This document shows positions 1-13,325 of a stretch of 64,000 bases of DNA, one piece after another (within the stretch, counting starts at the first letter, position 1; each line of letters opens with the position of its first letter). The stretch is taken from positions 62,001 through 126,000 of the forward strand of contig KQ965808.1 of NCBI GenBank assembly GCA_001574975.1. The letters run 5' to 3'. The position numbers and the translations under genes are program-made. This stretch comes from Gonapodya prolifera JEL478. Lineage: Eukaryota > Monoblepharomycota > Monoblepharidomycetes > Monoblepharidales > Gonapodyaceae. Under the pieces are notes generated by a model. That model worked only from the letters and a program-made list of their open reading frames with translations, ran no database searches and was not told the DNA's origin.

Positions 1-115
1 ACAAAACAAAAGACGGAGAGATTTGTGCTCAATTCGCAACTCACTCGCTCTTTCTTGCACTACACTTCTGCGTCTCCCTTCCCCACATCGATCCGTCACC
101 TCGCGCTCTCGCCCG

Positions 116-2113
<1,998 letters not shown>

Positions 2114-2284
2114 GAGGTGGAGGGCGGAGCTGCGCGTTTTCAGAAACGTCATCAAAGTCAAAGTGAGAAAGAAGCGTCAAATTTTTGTGTCTAAAGAAGC
2201 CAAATCTAAAAAGTAGAATCATATAATAAACGAGACATTATTCACTCCTTCGATGCCACCTCAACTTGTACGGCTTCCAACACA

Positions 2285-3692
2285 ATGACCCGCGAATCTC
2301 TCGATTCCTCCGACGACTCGATGGACGAGCTCACCGCCATTCTCCGCGAGAAGAAAGTCCACCTAGAGAGTGTGACTCTCGCCATCCATCGCGCCCAGGT
2401 GGCTCTCGAACGTGACGAACTGGACTTGGAACGCGCGCGGCTGGACCTCAAAGCGCGGCGGCAGGAAATTCGCCTGACCGAGCTCGAAATCGAGTCTGCG
2501 ACGGTGGCGCTGGCGCGGAGCAAGCATGAGTTCGAGCGGGACCGCGAAAAGTGGAGGAGGGAGGTGCAGAGGAGGCTGCCGGCGGGGTTCGGGTCGGTGG
2601 ACGAGCTGCTGGCGTCGTTCTGGCCGAGGAAAAGAAGGGCGGATGCGGAGGCGGGGTATGTGGTTGATGGGGTGGAGCCGCCGGCGAAGAAGATTCGACT
2701 TGCGAATCCGAACTCAGCTGTGAGTGGTTTGGCAACAGCTGTCCGGTGGAAGGCTTTTGACTCATTTCGTATCGTCGGGAAAAGCGTCCGCCTCGCGTCT
2801 ATAATCCTCCGTGAGTGGTGCCTTGTCCGACCTCCGTAGGTTTCTGATAAAACCTGACACTGGCCGACATCCCCTTCTAGCGCCGAATGCCCCTACCCAC
2901 CCACCGAGCTCGTTCCCTGGATGCGAATTTGCGAAGAGCACTACCAAGGTGCCTGGGACCGATACGTGCACATCGTTGGAAAAGCCGCTATGTGAGTCGA
3001 CTGCTCAAAACGCAAAGTCACGCCCCGCCCTCATTCGACCCCACTGTTTGACCCCCACAGTGGCCGGCGAAGGAGCAAGCAGTCGCTCCCAGTGGAGTAC
3101 CTCAAGTCGAGGTTCCCAGACACGTGGGAGACGTTCAAAGTGAACGCCGCAGAAACGGTGAAAGGAACAGGAAACGTGAGTGTTCCGTTCAAGTCCGGTC
3201 TTCTCCCGTATCTCACAAACGTGCGCCCACACCACGCCTCTTCGGAAGTCCTGGCACATTCCCCGCGACCACTTCCAAGACTTCCTCGACTTTGCCGAAG
3301 CGGACACACCACGATGGCCGACCGAGCCAGCTCCTCGACGAGGCGCCCTACCGTACGGCGGTACCATTGCTCCCAAGATCACGACCAAGAAGATGACCGA
3401 AGCGGCCAAGGGGAAAGCCAAGGCCGACGACTTTAAGTCGGCTCTTCCCGGAGCTATTCCTCGCATCGTGGCTCGGATACGGCCACCTTCTTCTCACGGG
3501 TTAGGAGTCGGAGCAGATACCGGACACGGATCATCAGGGCACCCCGAGAAAGCAGCGTTCGCATTCCCGAGTTCTGCAGCAGGGACCCATACAGCCCCGA
3601 ATGGAGGCCAGTCCAGTGGGTCTGGGAGTGGGACGTCGCATGGCGCTCCTATGGATGTGGTGATGAGTGCTCCGGCAACTTTGGTCGTTTAG
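2285..3692 (+). CDS. Hypothetical protein with N-terminal coiled coil
   Basis: I do not recognise this family. Five exons (2285-2719, 2785-2810, 2881-2991, 3061-3175, 3249-3692) join into 376 residues without a stop. Residues ~10-105 are charged and heptad-like (for example VALERDELDLERARLDLKAR), typical of a long coiled coil. The middle has a basic cluster PRKRRADAE that could be a nuclear signal. A conserved-looking block reads ECPYPPTELVPWMRICEEHY and is followed by SRFPDTWETFKVNAAE and IPRDHFQDFLDFA. The C-terminal 80 residues are Gly/Ser/Ala-rich and probably disordered. The ATG at 2285 is the first in frame after the epimerase gene and sits 171 bases past its stop. A DNA- or chromatin-associated scaffold is possible, but this is only inference. 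The 26-base second exon is the least certain part of the model. Confidence 0.7.
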
Positions 3693-4299
3693 TGCGACAG
3701 CCCGTGTTGTATCGAGCGGAAAGTCTCGAGCATTAACTGAAATCTATATCGATACATGTATTTGAATGCACTGTCCGCCATTATTTTACCAATATAAGTT
3801 TTTACGCAAGGGTACATCGCAAGATCATGGCTCTCCATTCATTGGATGAACATGCATGAGTCACACATGGTGGACCATTCCGGAATTAGCGTGGCGATAG
3901 CCAAATCTCTATGCATAAAACTCTCACGGTTTTGAGGCGCTCCACGTGTTGTGTTGCTCGGTTGTGGAGGCGGGAGTGCAGGCGTGGGTCTAAGCCTCAA
4001 CAATCCCCCGATAACGTCATGAATTTCCGACACTCCCCGGTGCCTGTCCCCCATACCTACAAGAAATTCTCTCTTCCGAACTCTTCCGGATAGAATCCCT
4101 TGAATCGGGTTCGAATCGCAGACGACAGCTTACACCAAGGATGGGAGGAGGTTCGAGGGAGCAACACCGGCCCGCCCACCAACGCCGCCCTACGACGAAT
4201 CTGCCCCCCAATGATTCTATCGGGATTATAAAGCGGGTGCCAATCAGATCGGTGCTATCTTTACCGAAACTGTGGACCTCGCACCTCGTCCACACCTGC
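3693..4299. other. Intergenic region with 5' flank of the DUF3237 gene
   Basis: No convincing coding sequence. The left part is the 3' flank of the coiled-coil gene. The right part is the promoter side of the secreted DUF3237 gene and includes the TATA-like box listed separately. A TTCGAAT word near 4110 resembles a T-loop, but no tRNA folds around it. Confidence 0.6.
4227..4232 (+). promoter_or_regulatory. TATA-like box upstream of the DUF3237 gene
   Basis: The word TATAAA lies 68 bases before the ATG at 4300. That is a plausible core-promoter position and supports 4300 as the start in preference to the in-frame ATG at 4141, which lies upstream of the box. Confidence 0.4.
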
Positions 4300-5002
4300 A
4301 TGGCAAACGTACACCGATCCCGGAGCATCCTCGCAGGCGCGATCCTTCTTCTCGTCACCCTTTTCGCCAACGTGGGTCGTGCGGATGTTCCCACTTTGGA
4401 GGGCCTCGTTAAGGGATTGCAATGTGAGTATCCGCGTCAAAATGAACGCATCCATTCCTCGCATCAGTGCGATTGAAGAGCTGACCCGAACTCGCACAGT
4501 GCACAACACCCCAGAACCCCCCGCTCCGGGTCTCAAATACGCGTTCTTCATCGAGGCTTCAGTAGCTCGGTCCATCGCCATTGCGGCGCCGAATGCGACC
4601 AATCTCACCTTCGAGCGCAACTTCGTCCCCATCACTGGTGGCAATGTGACGGGCCCAGTTTTCACCGGCAAAGTCCTGCCCTACAGCGGAGACTTCCTGA
4701 CCAAGGAATACGCNNNNNNNNNNNNNNNNACCTACGCAGTGTACCGCGTGGACGCGCGCTACCTGATCCAGGCCGACGATGGCGCCGTGGTCGAGATTGA
4801 GAACAAGGGTTACTGGACGGGCAGCTTGGCGGTNGATGCGTCGCCCGTGGCGCCGTCGACGGACCAGTACTACTTCAGGACTGTGCCAGTGTTCCGCACC
4901 ACGTCGCCAAAGTACTTCTGGATGTCGCACACTGTGTTTGTTGGTGTGGCGGAGGACAGGTTGGATGGTGTCATTAGGATTCACGTATGGAAAATGCTGT
5001 AA
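4300..5002 (+). CDS. Secreted DUF3237 family protein
   Basis: Two exons (4300-4423, 4500-5002) encode 208 residues. The first ~28 residues form a signal peptide (ILAGAILLLVTLFANVGRA). The rest has the order of features of DUF3237/UPF0311 proteins: a start like LKYAFFIEASV, then VPITGGNVTGPVFTGKVLP, then VDARYLIQADDGAVVEIENK, then YYFRTVPVFRT, and a C-terminal FVGVAEDRLDGVIRIHVW. The biochemical function of the family is poorly known; it forms a small beta-barrel. A run of 16 N (4714-4729) and one N at 4834 fall inside the gene. The frame is the same on both sides, so the gap is probably sized well enough, but about six residues are unknown. The 4300 start is chosen because it puts the signal peptide at the N-terminus. 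Confidence 0.85.
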
Positions 5003-5289
5003 ATGGACAGATTATAGCTAAATGAGCATTTCTTGAACCCTCGTACAAAATAATAAGATCATTCGGGTGGTTCCAATACTCGTATATGCTCCGATGTGAG
5101 ATGTTTACGTATTAATAGTCCATCCGCCACCCCAAACCCACCATTTCTCGTAGAAGAGAGTTACGGGAGGGCTACGATGAAATGGGGGTGGGGGTAGGGG
5201 TTGGGGGGCCGAGTTTTTATTATTAGTCTATTGTGGACTACGTTTTCGAGTGAAATTACACACCAGCCAATGCACCGCCAATCTCAGCC

Positions 5290-6681
5290 ATGGAATCTCT
5301 CCCAAGCGACGTTCTTCTCCGGATGGTGCGATATCTCCCTCCATCATCCGGCTACCGCATCCTTCCCCGGCGTCTCCCGTCGCTTCACCCACGTACCCTC
5401 GTTTGTGCCGGGCACCGAGTGTAATTTTCCAGCACTGGAGGTTACCGTCATGCTGGAATTCTGGTGAAGATCGACCCCGACCGCTCAGGTTCATCCTGAG
5501 AGGGTCACGCCGTTCTGTATTGTGGACAAATCTAAAGGGGTACGGTCAAAGAAGGGAGTCTGGACAGTTGGAAGCATCCACATCGCTCTCCATGGATTTG
5601 ATATCTACCGTGGACTGATGCGAGGACAGGCAATCGATGAAATGGTGCAGGATGCCATGGGACGAGATGTCCACTTCCCGGGCACCCAATACCATCCCGT
5701 TTTTCGTCAAGCCGGTACCACGGGAAGCAACACCGTTCCCCGTGAGGTTGTCCAGCTTTGTGTAGACTCGTTTTGTCAATGGGTGCAAGAGCGGCCATTC
5801 GATGTGTTCCACATAGGGAACATAGACGTGTTTTCGTTCCTGAACAGCAGAACGTTCAACACTATCTCGAGTGTCGAAGGACTGACATTTCTACACTTTC
5901 CTTTCGGGACCCCGGAAAGAGAGGAGTTGGAACTTCTAGCCAGTGGATACGAAATGCTACTCGACACGTTCCCCAATGCTCATACTTGGGGCGCTCAAAG
6001 TGGGCGCCTCTCGGAAGAAGAAGCAATTCTTGTTGCAACTCATGTCAACGATCTCAAGAGGCAGCGGGTGACAACCTTTCTGTACACCTACGGGAGACAG
6101 CTTCCTCTCGGGGGTAGTCTTTTGCAGTTGCAGATCATATTTCCTGGCCTGAGAAACTTGGGGTATCTGTCAAATGATGCCTCAAATTTTGGCAACAGTC
6201 CTCAAATAAACTTTACTGCTTATGATGAACTTCGAGATGTTCTAGTGGACCTCACAGATCGCAAAAATAGAGGTATCAAGACCGAACACTTTCACTTTGC
6301 CGAGGGTTTGGTCGAGTATTTCAGAAAAAGGGCGAAATTGGAACGTGTGCATCTCGTTGTTTCCATACCCTGCGAATTCATTTATGAGGAAGATCCAGGA
6401 CTGCAAGCTCTCTCACAAACCGGAATAGAGCGCAGCACTGATGAAATTTGTGGGAAGTGGTACATTGTCAGACTCACAGACTGCTACTTCTCCAATTGAA
6501 GGGAACAAAGTGGACCTTTGAGCTGGACACGATTCTCATACGCTACCCCAAACCAGACCGGCTTTACGATATAAGAAACTTTATGGCGAACCTGAAAAGG
6601 CTTGCGAGGCTCCGTGGAGTAAATTTTGATGCGAGTCACTGTGTGGTGGACCAAACGAGTTGGTTGGACGCAGAGGGGTGA
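5290..6681 (+). pseudogene. Decayed F-box protein gene, copy 1 (plus strand)
   Basis: The first residues, MESLPSDVLLRMVRYLPPS, form an F-box start. The gene closely resembles the minus-strand copy at 10162-11022, which shows the ancestral frame. Three lesions are visible against it. An extra base at about 5369-5371 shifts the frame in the CCGCGTCTCCCG region. A TGA at 5465-5467 replaces a sense codon in an otherwise gap-free alignment. The frame changes again near 6497, where the C-terminal segment (KWTFELDTI to CVVDQTSW) lies in another frame. Between 5468 and 6497 a long open stretch remains, about 340 codons, with no recognisable catalytic motifs. F-box proteins link substrates to SCF ubiquitin ligases. 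This copy is probably non-functional. Short introns could remove one lesion but not all three. Confidence 0.7.
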
Positions 6682-7827
6682 TTCGTCAGGCGCGGTCAAA
6701 TGCCACGCTCAATGACTCTGTCGTTTGGGTGGATTCAGAAATATGAAACGTGTTTGCTAGTTTCACTGGTTCGATACCAAAACCTTTCTATTACCAAATC
6801 CTTTCGTGCGCTATATCCTGTATCACATGATGAATCAATGGGTAGCTGCCAAGAACGTAGAATCTCGCCGTGGTACCCATCCACAGCGTCACAATCCGTC
6901 ACCTTTGGCTCTAGCGGCGACTTGAAGAAGCAGCACCTCCTGCGACCGGGTCGGGAACGAGTACAAAGCCATCTCGGACCATTGCCGGGATGGTCAACAC
7001 CATTCTAACCGAAAGTGGCACCTTGTGGACTCAGGAGGCGTACGATGGGTCCGTGCGCGGGGACCATATCGCGATCAAAGCCGAGATGGAGACGGGCGCA
7101 AAGTCGGTGATTCAGCTTCTGCATTGCGGAGAGGTCGTGGCGAGGCAAATTGCGAAGATAACATGGGGGTGTTATATTGGCCGCGGTGGCCTGGATTGTG
7201 ACATTTTCGAGTGCGACGATCACATGAAAGGCGGGTGTCCAAGACTGGCAACCTTCGAGCTCGTGTACTTTATTTGGTTACTTGCTTGTAATTCCGGGTG
7301 CGACCTAAGGGAGTCGGTGAGAGCGTTCGCACCCCGCCCCGCTCGGCGTTTAAATCCACTTCAGCACGGCAAGAGGGTCCACGAGAGTATTACGGTCCCT
7401 GGAACATTCCCCTCGGGCGGACACCTCGGTCGATCCCGTGCTTCGTTCCTCCCTTGCACCTCAATATCACTCCGCGGCGGGCGTTCCGCTTCGAGGGGCA
7501 CTCGTCTCCGGTCGACGCCTTGAGCAGCGCTGCCACGACTTAGGTCTCGTGTAATTCGCTCCGCCACGAGTACACCTAGTGTGTACCACACACCACTCCG
7601 CGAGGACCATTCCGCCCCGCGATTCACTCGCCTCCGGCCGACACCATCGGGCAGATACCGATACACGGTCTGCAATGAATGTATCCCGCTTCCCGGATCA
7701 CTCGCCTGCGGCGGACACACTCGCTACGGTCGTGTCTTCGGTCAGCGCCACATGGCGCCTAGGCCTCGGCGCTCGGACAGCCTCGGTCCTCCTTGCTTCG
7801 CACTCGAGCCCTGGCCTCTAAACTCAC
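6682..7827. other. Unassigned region with GC-rich short repeats
   Basis: I see no recognisable gene. A plus-strand open stretch at 6990-7523 has no known motif. From about 7400 to 7720 the DNA repeats variants of CACTCGCCTCCGGCCGACAC (near 7499, 7624 and 7698), together with words like ATTCCGCCCCGCG. These resemble the GC-rich elements in the introns at 532-689 and 8689-8929. They are probably decayed copies of the same small element. Confidence 0.4.
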
Positions 7828-8098
7828 CACGAAACCCGACCGGATATTGCTGGTAGTAGAGGCGGAACACGCGGAGTGCTGCATCTGCTGTCTGATGGGA
7901 GGTGAAGAGGCGGAGGGAGAGTAACGACAGCAGAGAACGCACGTCAAACGATCCAGAGTGGAGCAAAATCCACGATGACAGATGTATCACGGAGAACGAA
8001 GCGAATGCGAGTCCGGGCGCCGCCTGGATGCGCGCGAGGAGAGCGTCGACGTTTACCAACGAGGGAGTGGGCGAATCGGGTGCGGGTGGCGCAGACAT
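7828..8098 (-). CDS. Possible first exon of a small membrane protein
   Basis: Reading leftwards from the ATG at 8098, an open frame of 90 codons ends at a strong donor (GTGAGT at 7827). It starts MSAPPAPDSPTPSLVNVDAL and contains RIQAAPGLAFASFSVIHLSS, a hydrophobic segment, then LRVFRLYYQQYPVGF. The pattern (RIQ, hydrophobic helix with a histidine, YYQ) is reminiscent of the fungal mitochondrial MCP1/DUF1691 family. I cannot find the remaining helices to the left, where the DNA is repeat-rich, so this is a weak call. It may be a gene fragment. Confidence 0.3.
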
Positions 8099-8390
8099 AG
8101 CAGGCGGAGATGGCTGGGCCGATTGCGAGCGGACTCTGTTCTTTTTGGTAGGGGGAGCCGTGTTCGCAAGTGGCCGCGTTGTGCACGCGCGGGTGGGGTG
8201 GGTTTACCCGTCTGACCAAAGCGACCCGAACCCAAAACCTCAAAGAAGAATTCATTATTGAATGCAATGATTTTCAATTGTTCTTTATGTCCAATTCGTG
8301 CTCTTTTCCTTCAATTCCCGCTCAACCGTTCGGTCCCTGGCGTGTCCCTTGGCCCCCTCTGGATCCTGGCCCCTCGCTCCTGCAGATTTC

Positions 8391-9646
8391 ATGCTTGTCA
8401 ACATCTCTCCCGCCGTCTCCTCGCCCAGTCCATCGCCGTCCATGTCCCTCCTCCCCTCGCCCGTGCTTCCCACCTCTTCTTCAAACTCACCCGGTACGTA
8501 TCTTCTGCGTCTGACAACCACCCGCTCGCCTGGCGTGTTTGACCCTGTCCTGCCCGCAAACAACAGCGCTAGCGACGACCACTCTGCCCGTATTCTCCAA
8601 CCCGGTCTTCGTCCTCCTCTTCACGACCGTCTTGCTCGCCTTGACGGCCACGATCGCGATCCTGGTCGCCGCCTTCTGTTTTCGCGTGGTTCGTTCCAGT
8701 TCCCCCCGGTCGAGCAAAGTCTGGAGTGCGAATCACGGAAGACAGAGACTGTCCGCTGGAGGCGAATTCTTCCGCGGAGCGGAATCCATGCATCGCGCGG
8801 AGCACTGTCCGAGGAGTTCGTTTGAGTTCCCATTATTTTCTCCTTACTTTCCCCTCACTTGTTCTATCCCTGAGATATCCCTTCCCCACCCAGCGCCGCT
8901 CACACTTGCTCGCACCTCTTCGCCGACAGAATCCGGACATATACCGAGCCGCCATGCGCATGGGGCCGGTAATAGCGATGGCCTTGCGACACCCGGGCGA
9001 CTTTTCCGTTTCGATGGAAGCAAGAGCAAGCGGTACTGCACATGCACGACACGAGTTGGATGCCGCAGCAGCGTCGTACGCGTGCCGTACGGATCCGATG
9101 GTATTACAGACGTTTACCGTGTGGACGTTTGAAGGGGCCAAGTAGGAAGGTGGAAGGGGAAAGGGAAATGGGAGAGCTGGTGGTTTGAAGGAAGCTGCAG
9201 TAGTCGTGGATGTCGAAACGCCCGGGTCCCCAAGGACGGTATTCGGCGACTGGACGCCGAGCGAATACGCCCTCGAACTACCAAACGGCACTCGTCGAGA
9301 CCCCTCGCTCGACACTCCAACATCCCCTTGCACGCTCGCACCACCAACATCTCCCGTCGACACACCTCGGTCTTGGCCTTCCATCTCCCAAGTCAGCTCG
9401 CGACGGGACTCCTCCTCTCCACCACCATCTCGCTCCAGCTCCAGCTGCAGCGCAGAGTACTATTCCTGCTCGATATGCATGTCTACTTTCCTCCCCGGCG
9501 CCCTCCTGCGCACACTCCCCTGCAATCACTCGTTCCACGTCACGTGCGTCGACGAGTGGCTGGTCATGCAGAGGGGGGAGTGTCCGTTGTGTAGGCTGGA
9601 TTTGTCGAGAAGAGGTGAGGCTTGGGTTCGTCAATCGTCGGTGTAG
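8391..9646 (+). CDS. Membrane RING-H2 finger protein (probable E3 ligase), copy A
   Basis: Exons 8391-8493 and 8567-8688 encode a short Ser/Pro-rich N-terminus and one membrane helix (FVLLFTTVLLALTATIAILV). Exon 3 begins at 8930 with NPDIYRAAMRMGP. It continues to TDPMVLQTFTVWTFEG and ends in a C-terminal RING-H2 domain: CSIC, then CNHSFHVTC, then CPLC. Such proteins are membrane-anchored E3 ubiquitin ligases. The same architecture and motifs occur in the minus-strand gene at 34702-35759. A TAG stop lies in frame at 9143-9145 inside exon 3. An intron 9142-9234 (GT..AAG) would remove it and keep the frame; otherwise the gene is broken. The intron 8689-8929 is unusually long, starts with GTTCGT and carries the GC-rich repeat. 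The in-frame start upstream of 8391 is not ATG. Confidence 0.7.
8748..8810. repeat. GC-rich short element inside a RING-H2 intron
   Basis: This stretch of the second RING-H2 intron holds CGCGGAGCGGAA (8773-8784), identical to a word in the epimerase intron at 606-617. It also holds CGCGGAGCACTGT (8796-8808), identical to one at 21562-21574. Exact 12-13 base sharing between unlinked introns suggests a dispersed element. Confidence 0.4.
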
Positions 9647-10161
9647 AAGTTCTTCTCACACTTTCTCTCGTTCCCTCCTTTGTACTTGCTTCAGTCTTGT
9701 ACTGCACGTCCAGCCCACAAACCATATCCCACACAAACCTCATCCCACCTACGGAACCCCATCGCCAAACACTTACAACCCTCTTCCGCGCCATCCCCGA
9801 CACCATTCGCGTTCTCATGCAATCATCTCGCTGGACGTGGGCGTCCCGCAGGTCGGGACCCTCCACGATGGCGATAGTTAGACGAACCGTTGACGCCCAA
9901 ACAACACTCAACGATCCAGAAGCGTCTGAAACGCTCGCTCCGTGATATTTTCCAGCACTTGACAGACCTTGCACATCATCTAATTTGCACGTCACACGGC
10001 CAAGTCTCTCCCCGTCTCTGTTTAAGCCAAAGCACTGGAACGTTATATAAGCAATTAATTCGAGCCATTGCACCAGTGCAGTACCTAAAAATCTAACATC
10101 CTAATCGCATATCATCTAAATTCTAATAGTCCGTCCCACATTTCCGAGGCGCATTAAACTG
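9647..10161. other. Intergenic region
   Basis: No supported gene. It holds the 3' flank of the RING-H2 gene and the 3' end side of the minus-strand F-box relic. A TATATAA word occurs near 10044 without an associated gene. Confidence 0.5.
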
Positions 10162-11022
10162 TCATGAAAAAACAGCCCAGTCCGGGTCCACTCGACTCGC
10201 CCGCTCCACCACGCAGTGACTCGCGACGAAATGCACGCCGTATAGTTTTGCGAGCCACTTGAGGGCCGTGACGAAATTCCCCGTATCGTAAATAAAATCC
10301 GCGGCCGGGTTGGAATTGGGGTTGGGGTTAAGTCTGCAAATCGTGTCTAGCCCAAACGTCCAACTCGTTCCACTCGCACTCGCTTCAGAAAACAAGTGAT
10401 CGATAAGTCCGAGAACGTCCGGCTTCCCGCGGATATTGTCAATGGTGCGCTCTGTTTCGGGTCGGGAGAGTGAATGAATTGCGGCGGGACGGGAAGAACG
10501 AGACGTATCCGTTTCGGATCATCTCCATTTTTGGAATGTTGCACGAACGCCTCTGCGAATATGAGCTGATCACTGCTGCTGACGACGTCACTTCCGGCCC
10601 CCGTGAGGTCCAAAAGCACATCTTCAAGTCCATCTCAGGCTCCCGCTATCACGAGCGCTCCAGGTTGAGTTTGAGCACTTTTGGAGACCCATTTGTAGGT
10701 TACTATACACGAACTCTCTGCCATTGAGCGAGATGTGGATCGTCCCCACTGTCCAGACCCACTTCTCCGTCGCACCAGGTACAGATGTGTCCACCACGCA
10801 GAAAGGGGTGAATTTCTCAGCATGAACCCGAGCGGTACACAACGCCCCTGCATAGAAGTCCAGCATTAGAGTGACCTCCCTGCCGGGAATGCCTCCAGTG
10901 CCGGGAACAAAGGAGTGCACATGAGAGTAGCGACGGGGAACGCGGGGAAGGACGCAGTAAACGGACAATGGAGGAAGATATCGTACGATTCCAAAGAAGG
11001 CGTCGTTGGGGAGAGATTCCAT
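10162..11022 (-). pseudogene. Decayed F-box protein gene, copy 2 (minus strand)
   Basis: This is an inverted paralogue of the gene at 5290-6681. It starts MESLPNDAFFGIVRYLPPLS at 11022 and keeps an open frame through FTPFCVVDT and VWTVGTIHISLNG. At about 10640 it jumps to the region matching the last third of the plus copy (VLLDLTGAG against VLVDLTD). Roughly 600 bases of the middle are therefore deleted. The frame changes again near 10450, where a segment starting ERTIDNIRGKPDVLG aligns with ERSTDEICGKWYIVR of the plus copy. The last piece, SWTFGLDTICRL to HCVVERAS, is in the frame of that segment. With an internal deletion and frameshifts it is very unlikely to make a working protein. Confidence 0.7.
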
Positions 11023-12651
11023 GTCAGCGCTCGGCCGGGGAAGAAAGAAATTTTGAGTGGGTTACAAGCTGGAACACGGCTTTCAGTTGGGCCTTTCTAC
11101 CTACAGGCGGGGGACGCACGGGCCCAACGCGCAGCGCTGCAGGACGCAGGGGACGTAGACAAAAAAGAGTCAAAGGCCCGACCCAATCCATCCCTTTCCT
11201 TGGATCGCTGTTCCGAGCGCCTTCAATGCAAGTCATCGCCCAAAATATGAGTGCCCCCCCACCAACTTTGGGCGACCCTTAGCACGAACGCCGAGTCTCT
11301 CTCTCTACCTTAAAGCACGATTCGCTTGTTGTACTCTGATTCTGAATAGTGGCTTTGCTGTAGTGGTCGAAAAGCAAGTCTGTTGGACAGTTTCGACGTC
11401 CGAGACAGTGCAAGGAAGATGTTTCGACTCAAAATAACTTGTGACGGGATCGTTTGTCTTTCCTGCGATCATAAAGCGATGCAAAAATGTCTTCCGGAAG
11501 CTGCCCAAGTCAAATGTCACTGACGTCAAATGGAAGTTGCGGCGCCCCAACACAGTCTTCGCTTGGAATGAAAGATTTAGTATTGCTTTTGTGTAATCTC
11601 TCTTGTTCTCAATGAGTTCATGCATATCTGAGGCATACCAGGTTTGTTTATATGGTGGTGTGAACGGAACCACTCATTCGGTCGCGCACAAACTTACAAT
11701 TGGTAGCGCGACAGCGGATTCGGCTTTAGTTTACCAACGCTCGCTATTTCGGTGCGTCAGTCGAAGTCTGGAAGCCATTGACAAGGTTTAGCGCCAGTCC
11801 AATTCTTCAGTGAATTCCATATTATAAACTTGATTAAGGCGGCGACGTTGCTGGCTGCCATCATATTCCGCCTCCGAGGGAGGTAGTATGGCCGTTCTGA
11901 GTAAATTTGCTCATTGTCTTAACCCGGAATCTCTCCTTACATCTCGGAGCAAAAATTGTCGAAGCACAACCGCCGACAGGCGCCATACTCTGACTTTTTT
12001 GCTCGTTTTATTCGTAATAAACTACTTCATTGTGGAATCGCTTGTAAATCCAAAGAAAAGTCAGAGCAAAGTTCGGCTAATCAGAAGTGTCGAAACCGGT
12101 CTGACGGTTCTGATTGGGCCGCATCGACCAAAGTAGTGTTCATGGTTCCTGATTGGCTGGAGCCATCCCCCCGGTTATATTGCCAGGCCCTTTCAGTTAT
12201 TCCAATGTAACTGAGTAACGGGCAGTAAAAGCTCCCTGCTTTCACAACATCACTCTTGCTGCATTACTGACTGGCAAGTTTGACAATGTCTGTATACAGG
12301 TACCATGTCACAATATGGGTGCATGACTTTGCTCTTGCAACTCATTTTTTGGTAACCATTACATGTGATGTTCAGGTGTCTCTGAGAAGTTTTTCACTTA
12401 ATTTGGTCCTGTGTGACTGACATATCAAATGAGATGTGTGTTCTTCACATTTATCTGCAAATATGACAAGTTCTGTTTCCCATTTTACTTAATTGACTCT
12501 TCCATATCATACATGAGATCTCCAAATAACATAATTTGATTCACAAAACATTTTTCCAAGTCTTAAACTCTTCATAATGAACTTACTTCTCTCAGTCAAT
12601 TATATGTGAAGTCAAATTTTGCTTCCTGGAGGGCATGAGGGAATGCTGCTA

Positions 12652-12712
12652 GCGTTCCTTCCTTTGGCTCTCAATACTAAATGCCAAATCTAGTATTCTA
12701 AACTGAGCAATC
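12652..12712 (+). repeat. Imperfect direct repeat, unit 1
   Basis: This block and 12864-12930 share the order CTTCCTTTGGCTCT, TGCCAAAT, TAGTA-TTC-AAAC, AGAGCAA with small differences. The units lie about 210 bases apart in the AT-rich region. Confidence 0.5.
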
Positions 12713-12863
12713 CACACAAGTACTTAAGTTTGTAGGGATCCTGAAAACTCTAATAATAGTACACGTCATGAGGAATTGAGGACTGAGGTGTGGGTTTGGT
12801 GGGCCCGTGTTTTGTTGCCAAATAGATTCCGAAATTCAAGAGTGTGACTGTGCAGTAAGTGCC

Positions 12864-12930
12864 AACGTTCTTCCTTTTGGCTCTTTGCATGCCAAATGCA
12901 GGCTTTAGTACTTCAAACAGAGCAACGTGG
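12864..12930 (+). repeat. Imperfect direct repeat, unit 2
   Basis: Second unit of the pair described at 12652-12712. It has diverged by several substitutions and small indels, so the duplication is old. Confidence 0.5.
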
Positions 12931-13325
12931 TCCGCAAATAATGTCACAACAACTGGGCAGGGTGAAAAGAGCTTCTTACTATACATTTCACACTTGTTGA
13001 TTTACTCAATGTTGCAAGGAAAGGCTTTCAACTTAACAGGGAGGAGTCGACCGTTCATAATGAAGAGATGTGACAAGATGACCACATATTGTAGTTGGAC
13101 TTCGTGATGATGCACTAACTAAATAAAACGCCACACAGTTCAATTTATGCTTTATCTCTGGCTGAGAGAGCTCCGTCCAGAAAAGATGCCCGCAGTCCCT
13201 GTCCGATCGACCACAACCCTGATTTGGATAGGGTCCCGCAAAAGCCACCGAGCTCCCGTTTTCGAGCTCGTCGCGCCATACTGCGCACCGCCCGCCCAAC
13301 GGAAGAAATCTCCGAGGGCTCGACC

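Larger units (their letters stand above)
11023..13325. other. AT-rich non-coding region
   Basis: About 2.3 kb with clearly lower GC than its surroundings and no convincing gene. A minus-strand open stretch at 11305-11673 has no recognisable motif. Two related ~60-base blocks (12652-12712 and 12864-12930) are listed separately. It may be the remnant of an old insertion, but I see no terminal repeats or transposase motifs. Confidence 0.5.

Noticed and set aside
4098-4130. T-loop-like word TTCGAAT suggesting a tRNA
   Set aside because: The flanking bases do not form a T stem, and no acceptor, D or anticodon arms fold around it.
4141-4476. Earlier in-frame start for the DUF3237 gene
   Set aside because: It would bury the signal peptide 53 residues inside the protein, and a TATA-like box lies between it and the ATG at 4300.
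5465-5495. Short intron removing the TGA in the first F-box relic
   Set aside because: The possible GT..AG span is about 29 bases, and the paralogue aligns codon by codon through it without a gap.
6990-7523. Open plus-strand frame of about 177 codons
   Set aside because: No motif, no splice partner, and its right half runs into GC-rich repeats that keep several frames open by composition alone.
11305-11673. Minus-strand frame of 122 codons in the AT-rich island
   Set aside because: No recognisable motif, no splice context and no homologue in the window.
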